Below, one piece after another: positions 9,583 through 18,085 of a stretch of DNA of 64,000 bases (its first letter is position 1; every line of letters starts with the position of its first letter). A program made the position numbers and the translations under genes. The notes beneath the pieces were generated by a model. That model saw nothing but the letters and a program-made list of their open reading frames with translations, was not told the origin of the DNA and made no database searches. The stretch is taken from the NCBI GenBank assembly GCA_041695085.1, contig JBGFRO010000020.1, forward strand, positions 124,001 through 188,000, written 5' to 3'. The stretch comes from DYFT01 sp041695085 (GTDB lineage Bacteria; Bacteroidota; Ignavibacteria; UBA10030).

Positions 9583-9709
9583 AAAGAGGCTGTGCAACAT
9601 GTAGGACGAGAAGCCTTCTCGCCCACATTGGTGTTGCGAAAAAATGTCTGAATTCCTCACATCTTGAACTCGCACATCACGTCGATCGAACTTTTCGCAC
9701 AGCCTCTTT
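9583..9709. repeat. Structured dispersed repeat, copy 1
   Basis: A perfect 13-bp inverted repeat (AAAGAGGCTGTGC at 9583-9595 with its complement at 9697-9709) encloses an inner hairpin starting TGTAGG (9600-9627) and a TTGCGAAAAA motif. The copy at 9958-10059 has the same plan, with compensating changes in the outer stem. It lies right after the RND operon and could also end transcription. Confidence 0.7.
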
Positions 9710-9957
9710 TGACTTTTATGCATGGTTGTCGCGTTCATAATTGGTGATGAGCTGTCGTGACGCGACAATCAAAGCCCTCTGTAAACCCACCGATGTTAGA
9801 TCTGAATTGATGAGTCTGGATATCACTCCAGTCTCCCGCGACGCGTTCTTGCTTTTGCGAGAGGTCTGAGATCATCTTCAGGCAATGTTCCTTGTTATTC
9901 AATCTTCGCTTTGCTATCATTCAACGTCTTAAAAACCGTCTTCCAACGCGATCACGA
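9710..9957. other. Intergenic stretch, no confident gene
   Basis: Between two copies of the structured repeat lie about 250 bp with only a short minus-strand open frame (61 codons, 9735-9920). It has no recognisable family and no convincing ribosome binding site. I see no other feature in it. Confidence 0.4.
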
Positions 9958-10059
9958 CGGCCGTACAAGATGTAGGGTGGGAGGCCCCTCCCGCCCACAA
10001 ACTGAATTGCGAGAAACTTGAACCGGCACAACACGATACGAGACCTTTTTGTACGGCCG
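9958..10059. repeat. Structured dispersed repeat, copy 2
   Basis: Outer arms CGGCCGTACAA (9958-9968) and its exact complement (10049-10059) enclose an inner hairpin beginning TGTAGG (9971-9999) and TTGCGAGAAA. Compared with copy 1, the outer stem differs at two paired positions (GGCTGTGC to GGCCGTAC), with matching changes in the other arm. It ends 34 bp before the glycosyl hydrolase gene. Confidence 0.7.
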
Positions 10060-10093
10060 CATTCATCCGTCGTTTTGATCGAAGGAAACCTTC

Positions 10094-11665
10094 ATGAAAC
10101 TCATTCCCATGAATCGCTCCATCCATCGTGTTCTCATCCTGATCTTTGTCGGTTGTGGCGTCATTCCTCCCAGCACACGGGTTTCTGAGCTGCGACGCGT
10201 CCCGTCGGCGGAACGAGAATTCCGCGCAGTGTGGGTGGCCACTGTGAGCAACATCGATTGGCCGAGCAAGCCGGGTCTTTCTCCGGAGGATCAGCAACGG
10301 GAGGCGCGCGCAATCCTTGATTCTGTGGCCAACCTCCGGATGAACGCCGTCATTTTTCAGGTGCGTCCCCACTGTGATGCGATGTATTATAGCGAGTTGG
10401 AGCCGTGGTCGTATTATCTGACAGGCCAGCAGGGGAAGGCGCCCGAACCGTTCTACGATCCGCTTCAATTCTGGGTGAAGGAGGCGCACGATCGGGGACT
10501 GGAACTGCACGTCTGGTTCAATCCCTATCGCGCGCATTTGCCGCGAGGGGGCGAGCCGACGGAGCATTCGATTGTTAAGAAGCGTCCCGATCTCGCAAAG
10601 AAGACCAGTGAAGGAACCTACTGGCTCGATCCGGGGAAACGGGAGGTGCAGGACATTTCGTTCAATGTCGTGATGGACGTGGTAAGAAGGTACGACATCG
10701 ACGGCGTCCACTTCGATGATTATTTCTATCCGTATGGCGATGGGGATTTTCCGGATGACGACAGCTGGGGGGAGTATGTGAAATCGGGCGGCTCGCTCTC
10801 GCGCAACGATTGGCGACGCGAGAACGTGAACACGTTCATTCAGCGGGTGTATACCGGCATCAAGAAGGAAAAACGGCATGTGAAGTTTGGCATCAGTCCC
10901 TTCGGCATCTGGAGGCCCGGCCATCCTCCGTCTATTCAAGGGTTCGATCAGTACGACCGGCTTTTTGCAGATGCTAAGTTGTGGTTCAACAAGGGTTGGG
11001 TCGATTATTGGTCGCCGCAGTTGTACTGGCCGATCAAGCAGGTTCCACAGAGTTTTCCGGTTCTGTTAGGATGGTGGACGCGCGAGAACACGCGAGGCCG
11101 GAATCTCTGGCCCGGCATGTTCACGGGCAGGATGGTGAGGGATAGCAGCGCGGATGAGATCCTCAATCAGATCATGATCGCTCGCGGATTTGTGCCGGAG
11201 GGGCCGGGGCACATACACTTCAGCATGAGGTCGTTCTTGCGTGACACTACCGTGCTCAGGGATGAACTGCGCCGTGGTCCCTATCATCAGCCAGCGCTTG
11301 TTCCTCCCTCCCCGTGGTTGGATGATGAGGCGCCGCTCGCGCCGATTGTGGAGTGCAGCGTTGTGAACGATACTGTCAGCGTGAACTGGTCGCACCGCCA
11401 GCCCGCGGATGTCTTCCGCTGGGTTGTCTATTTCCAATACAACAATAGTTGGGAATATACGATACGCAACAAGAGTGACCGGACGTGGATGTTGCCTGTC
11501 TCCCGCGTGGTGGAGGATCCACCGAGGATGCGACCCGGAGATACAACGGTGCCGACAAGAACCGAGCGGTTGATGCGTATAGCCGTAAGCGCTGTCGATC
11601 GAACTGGAAATGAGAGCGAGCTCGTCCAGCGAGAGCTTCAGTCGACATCAAGCACGAACCAATAA
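10094..11665 (+). CDS. GHL10-type family 10 glycosyl hydrolase
   Basis: 523 aa. After a hydrophobic N-terminus with a possible lipobox (IFVGC), residues 40-390 match the GHL10/DUF187 TIM-barrel hydrolases: EFRAVWVATVSNIDWPS, MNAVIFQVRPHCDAMYYS, ELHVWFNPYRAH and the acidic IDGVHFDDYFYPYG, a likely catalytic cluster. The C-terminus (430-515) looks like a fibronectin-III-type domain (VSVNWSHRQPADVFRWVVYF, AVDRTGNES). Family members are exported enzymes thought to act on peptidoglycan or other envelope glycans; the substrate is not known. AAGGA lies upstream of the ATG. It may be co-transcribed with the broken gene that starts directly after its stop codon. Confidence 0.85.
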   Translation: MKLIPMNRSIHRVLILIFVGCGVIPPSTRVSELRRVPSAEREFRAVWVATVSNIDWPSKPGLSPEDQQREARAILDSVANLRMNAVIFQVRPHCDAMYYSELEPWSYYLTGQQGKAPEPFYDPLQFWVKEAHDRGLELHVWFNPYRAHLPRGGEPTEHSIVKKRPDLAKKTSEGTYWLDPGKREVQDISFNVVMDVVRRYDIDGVHFDDYFYPYGDGDFPDDDSWGEYVKSGGSLSRNDWRRENVNTFIQRVYTGIKKEKRHVKFGISPFGIWRPGHPPSIQGFDQYDRLFADAKLWFNKGWVDYWSPQLYWPIKQVPQSFPVLLGWWTRENTRGRNLWPGMFTGRMVRDSSADEILNQIMIARGFVPEGPGHIHFSMRSFLRDTTVLRDELRRGPYHQPALVPPSPWLDDEAPLAPIVECSVVNDTVSVNWSHRQPADVFRWVVYFQYNNSWEYTIRNKSDRTWMLPVSRVVEDPPRMRPGDTTVPTRTERLMRIAVSAVDRTGNESELVQRELQSTSSTNQ

Positions 11666-11886
11666 ATGAGAAGGCAAACGCTTGCGATCAGAAAGGGGCG
11701 TATTCTTGCGATGCTGTTCGGCATGCTTTTGGTTGCATGGTACGAGCGTTTGATTGCACAGGAATCAAAGTTCTCCGTGGGCATATCTGCTGGATTGTCG
11801 CATTTTCCACTATCGGATATGAAGGGCGCTTCAAAGCCAATCTTTCCGCGTACACCTTAAACGCAGGAGTTCAACTCGTCCTATAG
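11666..11886 (+). pseudogene. Outer-membrane beta-barrel gene scar
   Basis: The 5' part encodes a signal peptide (ILAMLFGMLLVAWYERLIAQ) and a first strand (KFSVGISAGLSHFPLSDMKG). The reading then shifts frame into RFKANLSAYTLNAGVQLVL followed by a TAG at 11884-11886, which looks like the C-terminal strand of a beta-barrel. The start and end of an outer-membrane protein gene therefore appear joined with the middle deleted and out of frame. The ATG directly follows the stop of the glycosyl hydrolase, so it was probably in the same operon. Family not recognised. Confidence 0.6.
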
Positions 11887-12237
11887 GGATGGACAGAACA
11901 ACGTAGACTGTAAACTCACGCATCTTCAACGACACTCTGCGCAGCTCCGTCGTTTGCAGCTGCTTGCTTTATGTGTGCCGTGCAGTATCATCTGCGCCAA
12001 AAGCACAAGAGTGTCTGGCTCAAATGAGGGGGAGGTTCACACGATTTTCCTGCCACTGAATTTCCACCAAAACTTTTCCAACTTCTGCGAACTTTCTGCC
12101 CATCTCATCCCCAAATCCTTCTCCTTCTGTGATGTTTCCAATGGTACGTAACTTGCGTAGCTTTCTCATTGGTGGAGTGTCATCTGCTCTTCCCAAAGCT
12201 GAGAGTGGCCATTGTCTTTCACTGAAGAGGCCTAACA
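11887..12237. other. Intergenic stretch, no confident gene
   Basis: About 350 bp with short frames on both strands. The longest (minus, 12020-12238, 72 codons) resembles nothing I know. It may hold further decayed sequence, since gene scars lie on both sides. Confidence 0.4.
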
Positions 12238-12369
12238 ATGGAGAGAGACGAAATTCGGAAGAGAGTCGAGAAAGTCACTGCAGCCGTCCTGAAAGTGGAT
12301 CCGAAGGAGATCACACCAACAGCCAACTTCGCATCCGATCTTGGGGCTTGGAAGCGCTTTGAACCATGA
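12238..12369 (+). pseudogene. Acyl carrier protein 5' fragment
   Basis: The ATG has GAAGAGG upstream. It encodes 43 residues that begin like an acyl carrier protein (IRKRVEKVTAAVLKVDPKEI, then ANFASDLGA). The homology stops exactly before the Asp-Ser-Leu where phosphopantetheine would be attached; seven unrelated codons and a stop follow. The intact ACP at 14882 has DLGADSLKSIE at the same place. The fragment is clearly diverged from that gene, so it comes from an older paralogue. Next to it, in another frame, is the 3' end of a nagB-like gene. Confidence 0.75.
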
Positions 12370-12454
12370 GGCGACGATGGAGTTAAAGGTAGAGACCGTC
12401 AGTTACTTCAAGGACATTGAGCGAGATCATCTTGGCCTGCCGGAACTTTCTTGA
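12368..12454 (+). pseudogene. nagB 3' fragment
   Basis: Read in its own frame, this encodes EATMELKVETVSYFKDIERD followed by HLGLPELS and a stop. The last 25 residues of the intact NagB (ending at 17355) read STAELKVGTVRYFKDIESPH and then LDPATLLK, so homology is obvious but diverged. With the ACP fragment just upstream, this is the collapsed remnant of a second ACP...NagB gene set from which the central part was deleted. Confidence 0.75.
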
Positions 12455-12583
12455 ACATCGCCGGTTGCTCCCCCCCATTTTCTGCTCTCAAAATTCCCTT
12501 GATGTTCGTAAACGTATTTGGTAGAATCGGATGTGGCTGTTCTCTTGCGAAGAGAGCCGATCTTGATAGATACTGAGGCCTTA

Positions 12584-12640
12584 CAAAATGTAGGGCGGGA
12601 CGATGTCCCGCCAGCCAAGGTTTTGCGAAAAAAAAGTTGA
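12584..12640. repeat. Structured dispersed repeat, copy 3 (partial)
   Basis: It has TACAAAATGTAGGG, a hairpin with 7-bp arms (12594-12600 with 12606-12612) and a following TTGCGAAAAA, in the same order as copies 1 and 2 near 9.6-10.1 kb. I do not find a matching outer arm, so this copy is probably truncated. It lies upstream of the DUF4954 gene. Confidence 0.5.
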
Positions 12641-12709
12641 AATACAACAATCTTGCATTCTCCAAATCTATTTAACACAACACTGACATTCGATGGTACA
12701 TCCCGACGT

Positions 12710-14701
12710 ATGACCTCTCCCCATCTTACCGAACAGCAAGTTCAACAACTCCTCCACCAGGGATGCACGGCCACCGATTGGCGAGCAGTCAACATTTCGC
12801 CTTCGACGGATCTTCAACGCATTCAACGTGTCCATTTCTTCGGCTCGGTCGTCGTTGGTGATCTCAGCGGTTCACACATCGTCGATGAAGTAGAAATGCG
12901 TTGCGGGATCTATCACGCTTCGATCTCCAACTGCGTCATAGGAAACCAGGTTCGCGTTGCGCACATCGGATCGGCCATCGCGAACTACGTTGTGGAAGAT
13001 GGTGTCGTCATCCAAAATGTTGCGGCCCTCACGGCGACGCCGGGTGCCTCGTTCGGCAACGGCGTGGAGGTGGAGACGATCAACGAGGGGGGAGGTCGCA
13101 CCGTTACGCTGGTCAACGATCTCACCGCGCAGGTTGCCTTTGCCCAGGCGATGATGAGACATAACGACGAATTCAATAGAAGATTGAGCGGGCTTCTGCG
13201 GAAGCATGCTCAGCGCAGTGTGAGCGACCGGGGCAAGGTAGGAACCGGCGCGCGGCTCCTCCATTGCGGTCCGATTCGCAATGTGAACATCGGTCCCTAT
13301 GCGTACCTGCACGGCGCCCGATCGCTCGACAACGGAACGATCAACAGCAGCAAAGAACATACGTCGGAAGTGGGCGCGGATGTTCAGGCGAAATCGTTCG
13401 TGATCGCCGAAGGCGCGAGGATCGAAAGCGGTGCGATTCTCGACAAGGTCTTTGTCGGTCAGGGGGTGAAAATGGGGAAACAGTTCTCAGCGGAGAACTC
13501 ACTCTTCTTCGCCAACTGCGAAGCGTTTCATGGTGAGGCGGTGGCGGTTTTTGCCGGACCCTACACCGTAACGCATCACAAATCGACGCTGTTGATCGCC
13601 GGTGTCTTTTCTTTTTATAATGCGGGCAGCGGCAGCAATCAGAGCAATCATATGTACAAACTAGGGCCGGTGCACCAGGGCATTCTTGAGCGAGGGTGCA
13701 AAACCGGTTCCTTTTCTTACTTGCTTCATGAAAATCACATCGGCGCGTTCAGTGTCGTGATCGGGAAACATTACACGAACATGAACGTCCCACATCTCCC
13801 CTTTTCGTACATTCACGAAGAAGAAGGTGTTTCGAAGATCATACCGGGTATGAATCTGTTCTCCGTTGGCATGGTGCGCGACGGTGAAAAGTGGCCGAAG
13901 CGGGATCACCGCAAAGCTACGGACAAGCGCGATCTCATTGTCTTCGACATCTTTTCACCTTATACGGTTGAGAAGATGCGGCGAGGTCGCGACGAGCTGC
14001 TCAAACTGAGTGAGATCGTACCCAAAGAAAAATCGTTTGTCCAATACGGCGGACTTCAGCTCAGCCGGTTGCTGCTCAAAAAGGGGGCAAAGTATTATTC
14101 CCTTGCCATCGACCGTTATCTGCACGGAAAGGTGCTCGATGCGCTGATGCGATACAGGAAGTCCAGCAAACAATGGGATGAGCTGCTCCGCAGTCTCACG
14201 CCTACATCGGATCTGCGCGCACCTGGTGAATGGACGGACATATCGGGACTGCTCACTCCACGCGAGCGAATGGCAGCGCTGGAATCGGACGTCGCCTCCG
14301 GTTCGATCACAGGTTATGAGGAGGTACGAAAGAAATTTCAAGAAATGTTCGGTCGCTATGCGGAAGATGAATGGAAGTATGTCTGCGAGACGTACGCTTC
14401 CGAATACGGCGTGAAGCCGAACGAGATGACGAAAGAACAAGCGGCGCATGCAGTTCAGGAATGGGAGAAGGCTGCTACGTCGTTGCACGGAATGATTCTC
14501 GAGGACTCGAAGAAGGAATTTGGAGCATTCGCGCATATCGGTTACGGCGTGGACCAATCTGATGAGCATGCTCGGAAAGATTTCGAAGCTGTGCGCGGTA
14601 CCATCGACACAAACCCCGTGGTGCAGAAGCTGTTGGCAGAGGGGGTCGCGATCGCGAATCGGCGAGATGAAGTTTTACGGCTGATAGAGAACGCCTCGTA
14701 A
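12710..14701 (+). CDS. DUF4954 family protein (hexapeptide-repeat fold)
   Basis: About 663 aa, the usual size of DUF4954 proteins known from Bacteroidota. It opens LTEQQVQQLLHQGCTATDW. Residues 50-330 carry many isoleucine-patch-like turns (GSVVVGDLSGSHIVDEVEM, CGIYHASISNCVIGNQVRV, GPIRNVNIGPYAYLHGA), suggesting a left-handed parallel beta-helix as in acyl- or nucleotidyl-transferases. The C-terminal third is helical. The biochemical role is not established. I use the ATG at 12710; an ATG at 12653 adds 19 residues without a better ribosome binding site. It lies upstream of, and may share a locus function with, the ACP, aldolase-fold synthase and nagB genes. Confidence 0.8.
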   Translation: MTSPHLTEQQVQQLLHQGCTATDWRAVNISPSTDLQRIQRVHFFGSVVVGDLSGSHIVDEVEMRCGIYHASISNCVIGNQVRVAHIGSAIANYVVEDGVVIQNVAALTATPGASFGNGVEVETINEGGGRTVTLVNDLTAQVAFAQAMMRHNDEFNRRLSGLLRKHAQRSVSDRGKVGTGARLLHCGPIRNVNIGPYAYLHGARSLDNGTINSSKEHTSEVGADVQAKSFVIAEGARIESGAILDKVFVGQGVKMGKQFSAENSLFFANCEAFHGEAVAVFAGPYTVTHHKSTLLIAGVFSFYNAGSGSNQSNHMYKLGPVHQGILERGCKTGSFSYLLHENHIGAFSVVIGKHYTNMNVPHLPFSYIHEEEGVSKIIPGMNLFSVGMVRDGEKWPKRDHRKATDKRDLIVFDIFSPYTVEKMRRGRDELLKLSEIVPKEKSFVQYGGLQLSRLLLKKGAKYYSLAIDRYLHGKVLDALMRYRKSSKQWDELLRSLTPTSDLRAPGEWTDISGLLTPRERMAALESDVASGSITGYEEVRKKFQEMFGRYAEDEWKYVCETYASEYGVKPNEMTKEQAAHAVQEWEKAATSLHGMILEDSKKEFGAFAHIGYGVDQSDEHARKDFEAVRGTIDTNPVVQKLLAEGVAIANRRDEVLRLIENAS

Positions 14702-14881
14702 CGGGGGTAGGAGTCCGCCCAACGAGAGTCGGATATCAAGAGGGATTTCGATGCGGACCGCGGCTTCACCAAAGGGTTCGCGAAACGAACCGCTTCGATT
14801 GCATCGCGGTAACAGGAGTGTTTCCCATCGTCATCGTTATTTGATTTTTTTTCGGGCGTATCCATCACAAAGGAGGATAGT

Positions 14882-15124
14882 ATGACACGAGAAGAAGTAG
14901 CTACACGCGTCATCAACGTTACGGCACGGGAGTTTGGGATGAAGCCGTCGGAGATCAAGGAGTCCGACCAGTTCACCACCGATCTGGGAGCGGACTCGCT
15001 GAAATCGATTGAGCTCGTTGCGGCGTATGAAGAAGAATTCGGCATCTCCGTAAAAGAAGAAGAAGCCTTGAAAGTGCAGACCGTTGGTGGGGCCATCGAC
15101 TTCTTTCTCAATCTTTCGAAATAA
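14882..15124 (+). CDS. Acyl carrier protein
   Basis: 80 aa, the normal ACP length. It has TDLGADSLKSIELVAAYEEE, with the serine of the DSL motif as the 4'-phosphopantetheine attachment site, and the acidic helix II that partner enzymes recognise. A strong AAAGGAGG precedes the ATG. It sits 17 bp before a DRE-TIM synthase and then nagB rather than in a fatty-acid (fab) cluster, so it may be a dedicated carrier; that is inference. The 180 bp upstream hold an imperfect hairpin (GGTTCG...CGAACC near 14779) and a T8 run but no gene. Confidence 0.93.
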   Translation: MTREEVATRVINVTAREFGMKPSEIKESDQFTTDLGADSLKSIELVAAYEEEFGISVKEEEALKVQTVGGAIDFFLNLSK

Positions 15125-15141
15125 CAGAAGGAGAGTTAGCC

Positions 15142-16524
15142 ATGCGTACCTACGAGCTGCAGGACGTGCCAACGCCGAACCTGATTGAAGAGATCTTTCC
15201 CTATTCGCTCCCACCGCTGATCAAGTTTGAGGGGAAAATTCATGAATTGATCGATGGCAAGATCGTTGAGTTTGATCCAAACGAAGTCAAAACGCGCGAT
15301 ATTCACATTACCGACACGACCTTCCGCGACGGGCAGCAGGCGCGTCCTCCATACAAGAAAGAGCACATGGTGAAGTTGTATGAGATGCTCTCGAAATTGG
15401 GGGGACCCAACGGCGTGATTCGGCAGTCGGAATTCTTCCTCTACACGAAAAACGACCGGGAGACAATCGATGCGTGTCGTGCGCTCAATCTCCGCTATCC
15501 CGAGATTACCGGCTGGATTCGAGCGAACAAAGGCGATTTTCGCCTTGTGAAGGAGATGGGACTAAAGGAAACGGGGATGCTCACCTCTTCATCCGACTAT
15601 CACATTTTTTACAAGCAGAACCAAACGCGGAAGGAGGCGATGCAACAGTATCTCGAAGTGGTGGAGGCGGCATTTGAAGCGGGGGTGCGGCCGCGATGTC
15701 ACCTCGAAGATGTCACCCGCGCCGATCTGGCCGGATTCGTCTTTCCGTTCGTTCAGCAATTGGAGCGACTGAGCGAACAGGTGCCGGAGAACATGAAAGT
15801 GAAAATCCGGCTGTGTGATACTATGGGATTCGGGCTTGCCTATCCGAATGTTGCCGAGCCGCGCTCCATCCCGAAACTCATCTGGCGACTGCGGCACGAA
15901 TGCGGTCTTCCGCCGGAGCGGCTCGAATGGCATGGCCACAACGATTTTCACAAGGTGCACATCAACGCCGCAAGTTCGTGGATCTACGGCCTCAACGCGC
16001 TCAACGGCACCCTCTTCGGATTCGGCGAGCGCACCGGCAATCCACCGATCGAAGGAGCCATCATCGAATACGTTTCGCTCAAAGGCAACCTGAATGGCGT
16101 CCATCTCGCGATGATGACGGAGATGGCGGAGTATTATGAAAAAGTCATCGGCACGCAATTGCCTGCCAACTATCCGTTTGTTGGCAGGGACTTCAATACG
16201 ACGCGGGCCGGTATTCACGCGGGCGGATTGCGTAAGTTCGAACAAATTTACAACATCTTCGATACAGCGAAGTTGCTCAACCGTCCGCCGCGCGTCGCCA
16301 TCACGGACAAGTCGGGCACCGACGGCGTGGCGCTCTGGGTGAACGAGTTCTTAGGTTTGAAGGGAGACGACCGTCTCTCGGTGATGAAGGTGGCGAAGAT
16401 TCAGCGCTGGGTGATGGATCAGTATGAAAAGGAAGGACGGATGTCCTCGATTACCGATCAAGAGTTGGAAGAACAAGTAAAGATTCATCTGCCGGAGTAC
16501 TACAACAAATACAGAAAGAATTAA
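15142..16524 (+). CDS. DRE-TIM synthase (Re-citrate/isopropylmalate synthase family)
   Basis: 460 aa with an HMGL-like TIM barrel. The DRE-TIM signature is ITDTTFRDGQQARPP, followed by GGPNGVIRQSEFFLYTKNDR, ETGMLTSSSDYHIF, a PRCHLEDVTRADLAGF block and the metal-binding LEWHGHNDFHKV. The combination of long conserved blocks (GERTGNPPIEG, DFNTTRAGIHAGG) resembles Re-citrate synthases and related homocitrate/isopropylmalate synthases, which condense acetyl-CoA with a 2-oxoacid. There is no LeuA-type C-terminal regulatory domain. The exact 2-oxoacid cannot be told from sequence alone. It follows the ACP gene by 17 bp and precedes nagB by 18 bp, so all three are probably one operon. Confidence 0.8.
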   Translation: MRTYELQDVPTPNLIEEIFPYSLPPLIKFEGKIHELIDGKIVEFDPNEVKTRDIHITDTTFRDGQQARPPYKKEHMVKLYEMLSKLGGPNGVIRQSEFFLYTKNDRETIDACRALNLRYPEITGWIRANKGDFRLVKEMGLKETGMLTSSSDYHIFYKQNQTRKEAMQQYLEVVEAAFEAGVRPRCHLEDVTRADLAGFVFPFVQQLERLSEQVPENMKVKIRLCDTMGFGLAYPNVAEPRSIPKLIWRLRHECGLPPERLEWHGHNDFHKVHINAASSWIYGLNALNGTLFGFGERTGNPPIEGAIIEYVSLKGNLNGVHLAMMTEMAEYYEKVIGTQLPANYPFVGRDFNTTRAGIHAGGLRKFEQIYNIFDTAKLLNRPPRVAITDKSGTDGVALWVNEFLGLKGDDRLSVMKVAKIQRWVMDQYEKEGRMSSITDQELEEQVKIHLPEYYNKYRKN

Positions 16525-16542
16525 CCCCGAAAAGGAGTATGT

Positions 16543-17355
16543 ATGCGCGTCATCATCCAGCCGACCTACGAATCGGTGAGCAAGTGGACGGCGAATTACG
16601 TTGCAAAAAAGATTCGTGACTACAATCCCACTCCCAAGAAGCCGTTTGTCTTGGGGCTGCCAACCGGTTCCTCGCCGCTCGGCACCTACAAAGAGCTTAT
16701 TCAAATGTGTAAGAAAGGAATCGTGTCGTTCAAGAACGTGATCACCTTCAACATGGACGAATATGTCGGACTGCCGGAGGATCATCCGGAGAGCTACCAT
16801 TCGTTTATGTGGAACAACTTCTTCAAGCATGTGGACATCAAAAAAGAGAACGTGAACATCCTCAATGGCAACGCAAAGGATCTGCAGAAGGAATGTGACG
16901 AGTATGAAAAGAAGATCAAACGTGTCGGGGGGATCCACCTCTTTCTCGGGGGCATCGGTCCGGATGGCCACATCGCGTTCAACGAGCCGGGCTCATCGCT
17001 CTCCTCGCGCACGCGCATCAAGACGCTCACGTACGACACGATTCTCGCGAATGCTCGTTTCTTCGATAACGATGTGACCAAAGTTCCGAAGACAGCTCTC
17101 ACAGTGGGCGTGGCAACGGTGCTTGATGCGGAGGAGGTGTTGATTATTATTAGCGGCTATAACAAGGCGCGTGCCTTGGCGATGTGCGTAGAAGGAGGGG
17201 TGAATCATATGTGGACGGTGAGTGCGCTCCAGCTCCACCCGCACGGGATCATCGTCTGTGACGACGAATCGACGGCTGAATTGAAAGTGGGGACGGTCCG
17301 TTACTTCAAGGACATTGAGTCACCTCACCTTGATCCGGCAACGTTGCTGAAGTAA
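16543..17355 (+). CDS. nagB: Glucosamine-6-phosphate deaminase
   Basis: 270 aa, full length. The NagB signature blocks are present: LGLPTGSSPLGTYKELI, FNMDEYVGLPEDHPESYHSF (catalytic Asp) and GGIGPDGHIAFNEPGSS (catalytic His/Glu region). It converts glucosamine-6-phosphate to fructose-6-phosphate and ammonia in the cytoplasm. AAAGGAG lies before the ATG. It closes the ACP-synthase operon and is convergent with the DUF5916 gene further on. A diverged remnant of another nagB 3' end lies at 12368-12454. Confidence 0.93.
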   Translation: MRVIIQPTYESVSKWTANYVAKKIRDYNPTPKKPFVLGLPTGSSPLGTYKELIQMCKKGIVSFKNVITFNMDEYVGLPEDHPESYHSFMWNNFFKHVDIKKENVNILNGNAKDLQKECDEYEKKIKRVGGIHLFLGGIGPDGHIAFNEPGSSLSSRTRIKTLTYDTILANARFFDNDVTKVPKTALTVGVATVLDAEEVLIIISGYNKARALAMCVEGGVNHMWTVSALQLHPHGIIVCDDESTAELKVGTVRYFKDIESPHLDPATLLK

Positions 17356-17384
17356 GATGAGACGAGATCCAAACAACAGGAGTT

Positions 17385-17497
17385 TCAGTTCCTCCACAAA
17401 TACTGCAGCTTCACAAAGAACTGTCGCTCGGTTTGTTGGATGCCGTACGGGTCGTCGAAGTTGTGCAGGTTATGCGTCGAGCCGGCGTAAAAAATGG
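17385..17497. repeat. Direct repeat, left copy (DUF5916 gene 3' end)
   Basis: Bases 17385-17497 repeat 19350-19462 with only one mismatch in about the first 105 bases and drift at the end. The right copy is the last 37 codons, including the stop, of the minus-strand DUF5916 gene, and the repeat starts exactly at that stop codon. The two copies bound a segment of about 1.85 kb with a lipoprotein gene and two truncated genes. Confidence 0.9.
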
Positions 17498-17500
17498 TAA

Positions 17501-18085
17501 GGAGAAGCGCTTAAAGGCTCTAAAGACCTTCCACATCGAGCGGTCGCTGCGGTTCGAAACAACTTCGAGTTTCTTCTCAGCCAGGGTTTTGGAAATGCGA
17601 GACTGTTCACGAGGAAAGAAATAGAAGAATTTGTAAATGTTCTTACAGACTTACAACGAGAGATTGATAGTAAAAAGACGAACAGTCGAGCTCAAGGCAA
17701 GCAATGGCGCGCCGCATCGGCACAAGTTGCCAGTTGGGTGAGAGCATTGCAAAGAGCGGAAGGCAAAACACTAAAAGAGCTTATCGAAGGCTCGTCGTCA
17801 ACTCCTGAGAATCAACACGTCATTTCAGAAATTCGCCTGCAAAGTTACCCCAATCCGTTCAATCCAAGCACCACAATCCGGTACTCTCTGCGAACCGATG
17901 GATTTGTTACGCTGAAAGTTTATGATCTCTCTGGTAGAGTGGTTCGAACTCTGGTAAACAGAAATGAGGTTGCCGGGGATTACTCGGTCACACTTGATGG
18001 CACAAACCTCTCAAGCGGAGTTTATTTCGTGCGATTAGAAGTAGGAGAGCTTGTTCAGATGATCAAGATTTCGCTGCTTAAATGA
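17501..18085 (+). pseudogene. 3' fragment of T9SS-sorted secreted protein
   Basis: Directly after the left repeat, an open frame without its own start encodes about 194 residues (from EALKGSKDLPHRAVAAV to the stop at 18083-18085). Residues up to 110 are helical and not assigned. The end is a clear type IX secretion sorting domain: SYPNPFNPSTTIRYSL, VTLKVYDLSGRVVRTLVN, SSGVYFVRLEVGE. A GTG at 17738 could start a short product, but it lacks the upstream part of the protein. The gene is truncated at its 5' side by the repeat junction, so it was probably brought in as a fragment. Confidence 0.75.

Noticed and set aside
9929..10939. 336-codon minus-strand frame at the glycosyl hydrolase gene
   Set aside because: Antisense to the clear GHL10 domain and running through a structured repeat; no family features.
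12020..12238. 72-codon minus-strand frame between two gene scars
   Set aside because: No ribosome binding site, no recognisable family, and it ends at the ACP fragment start; not enough to call a gene.
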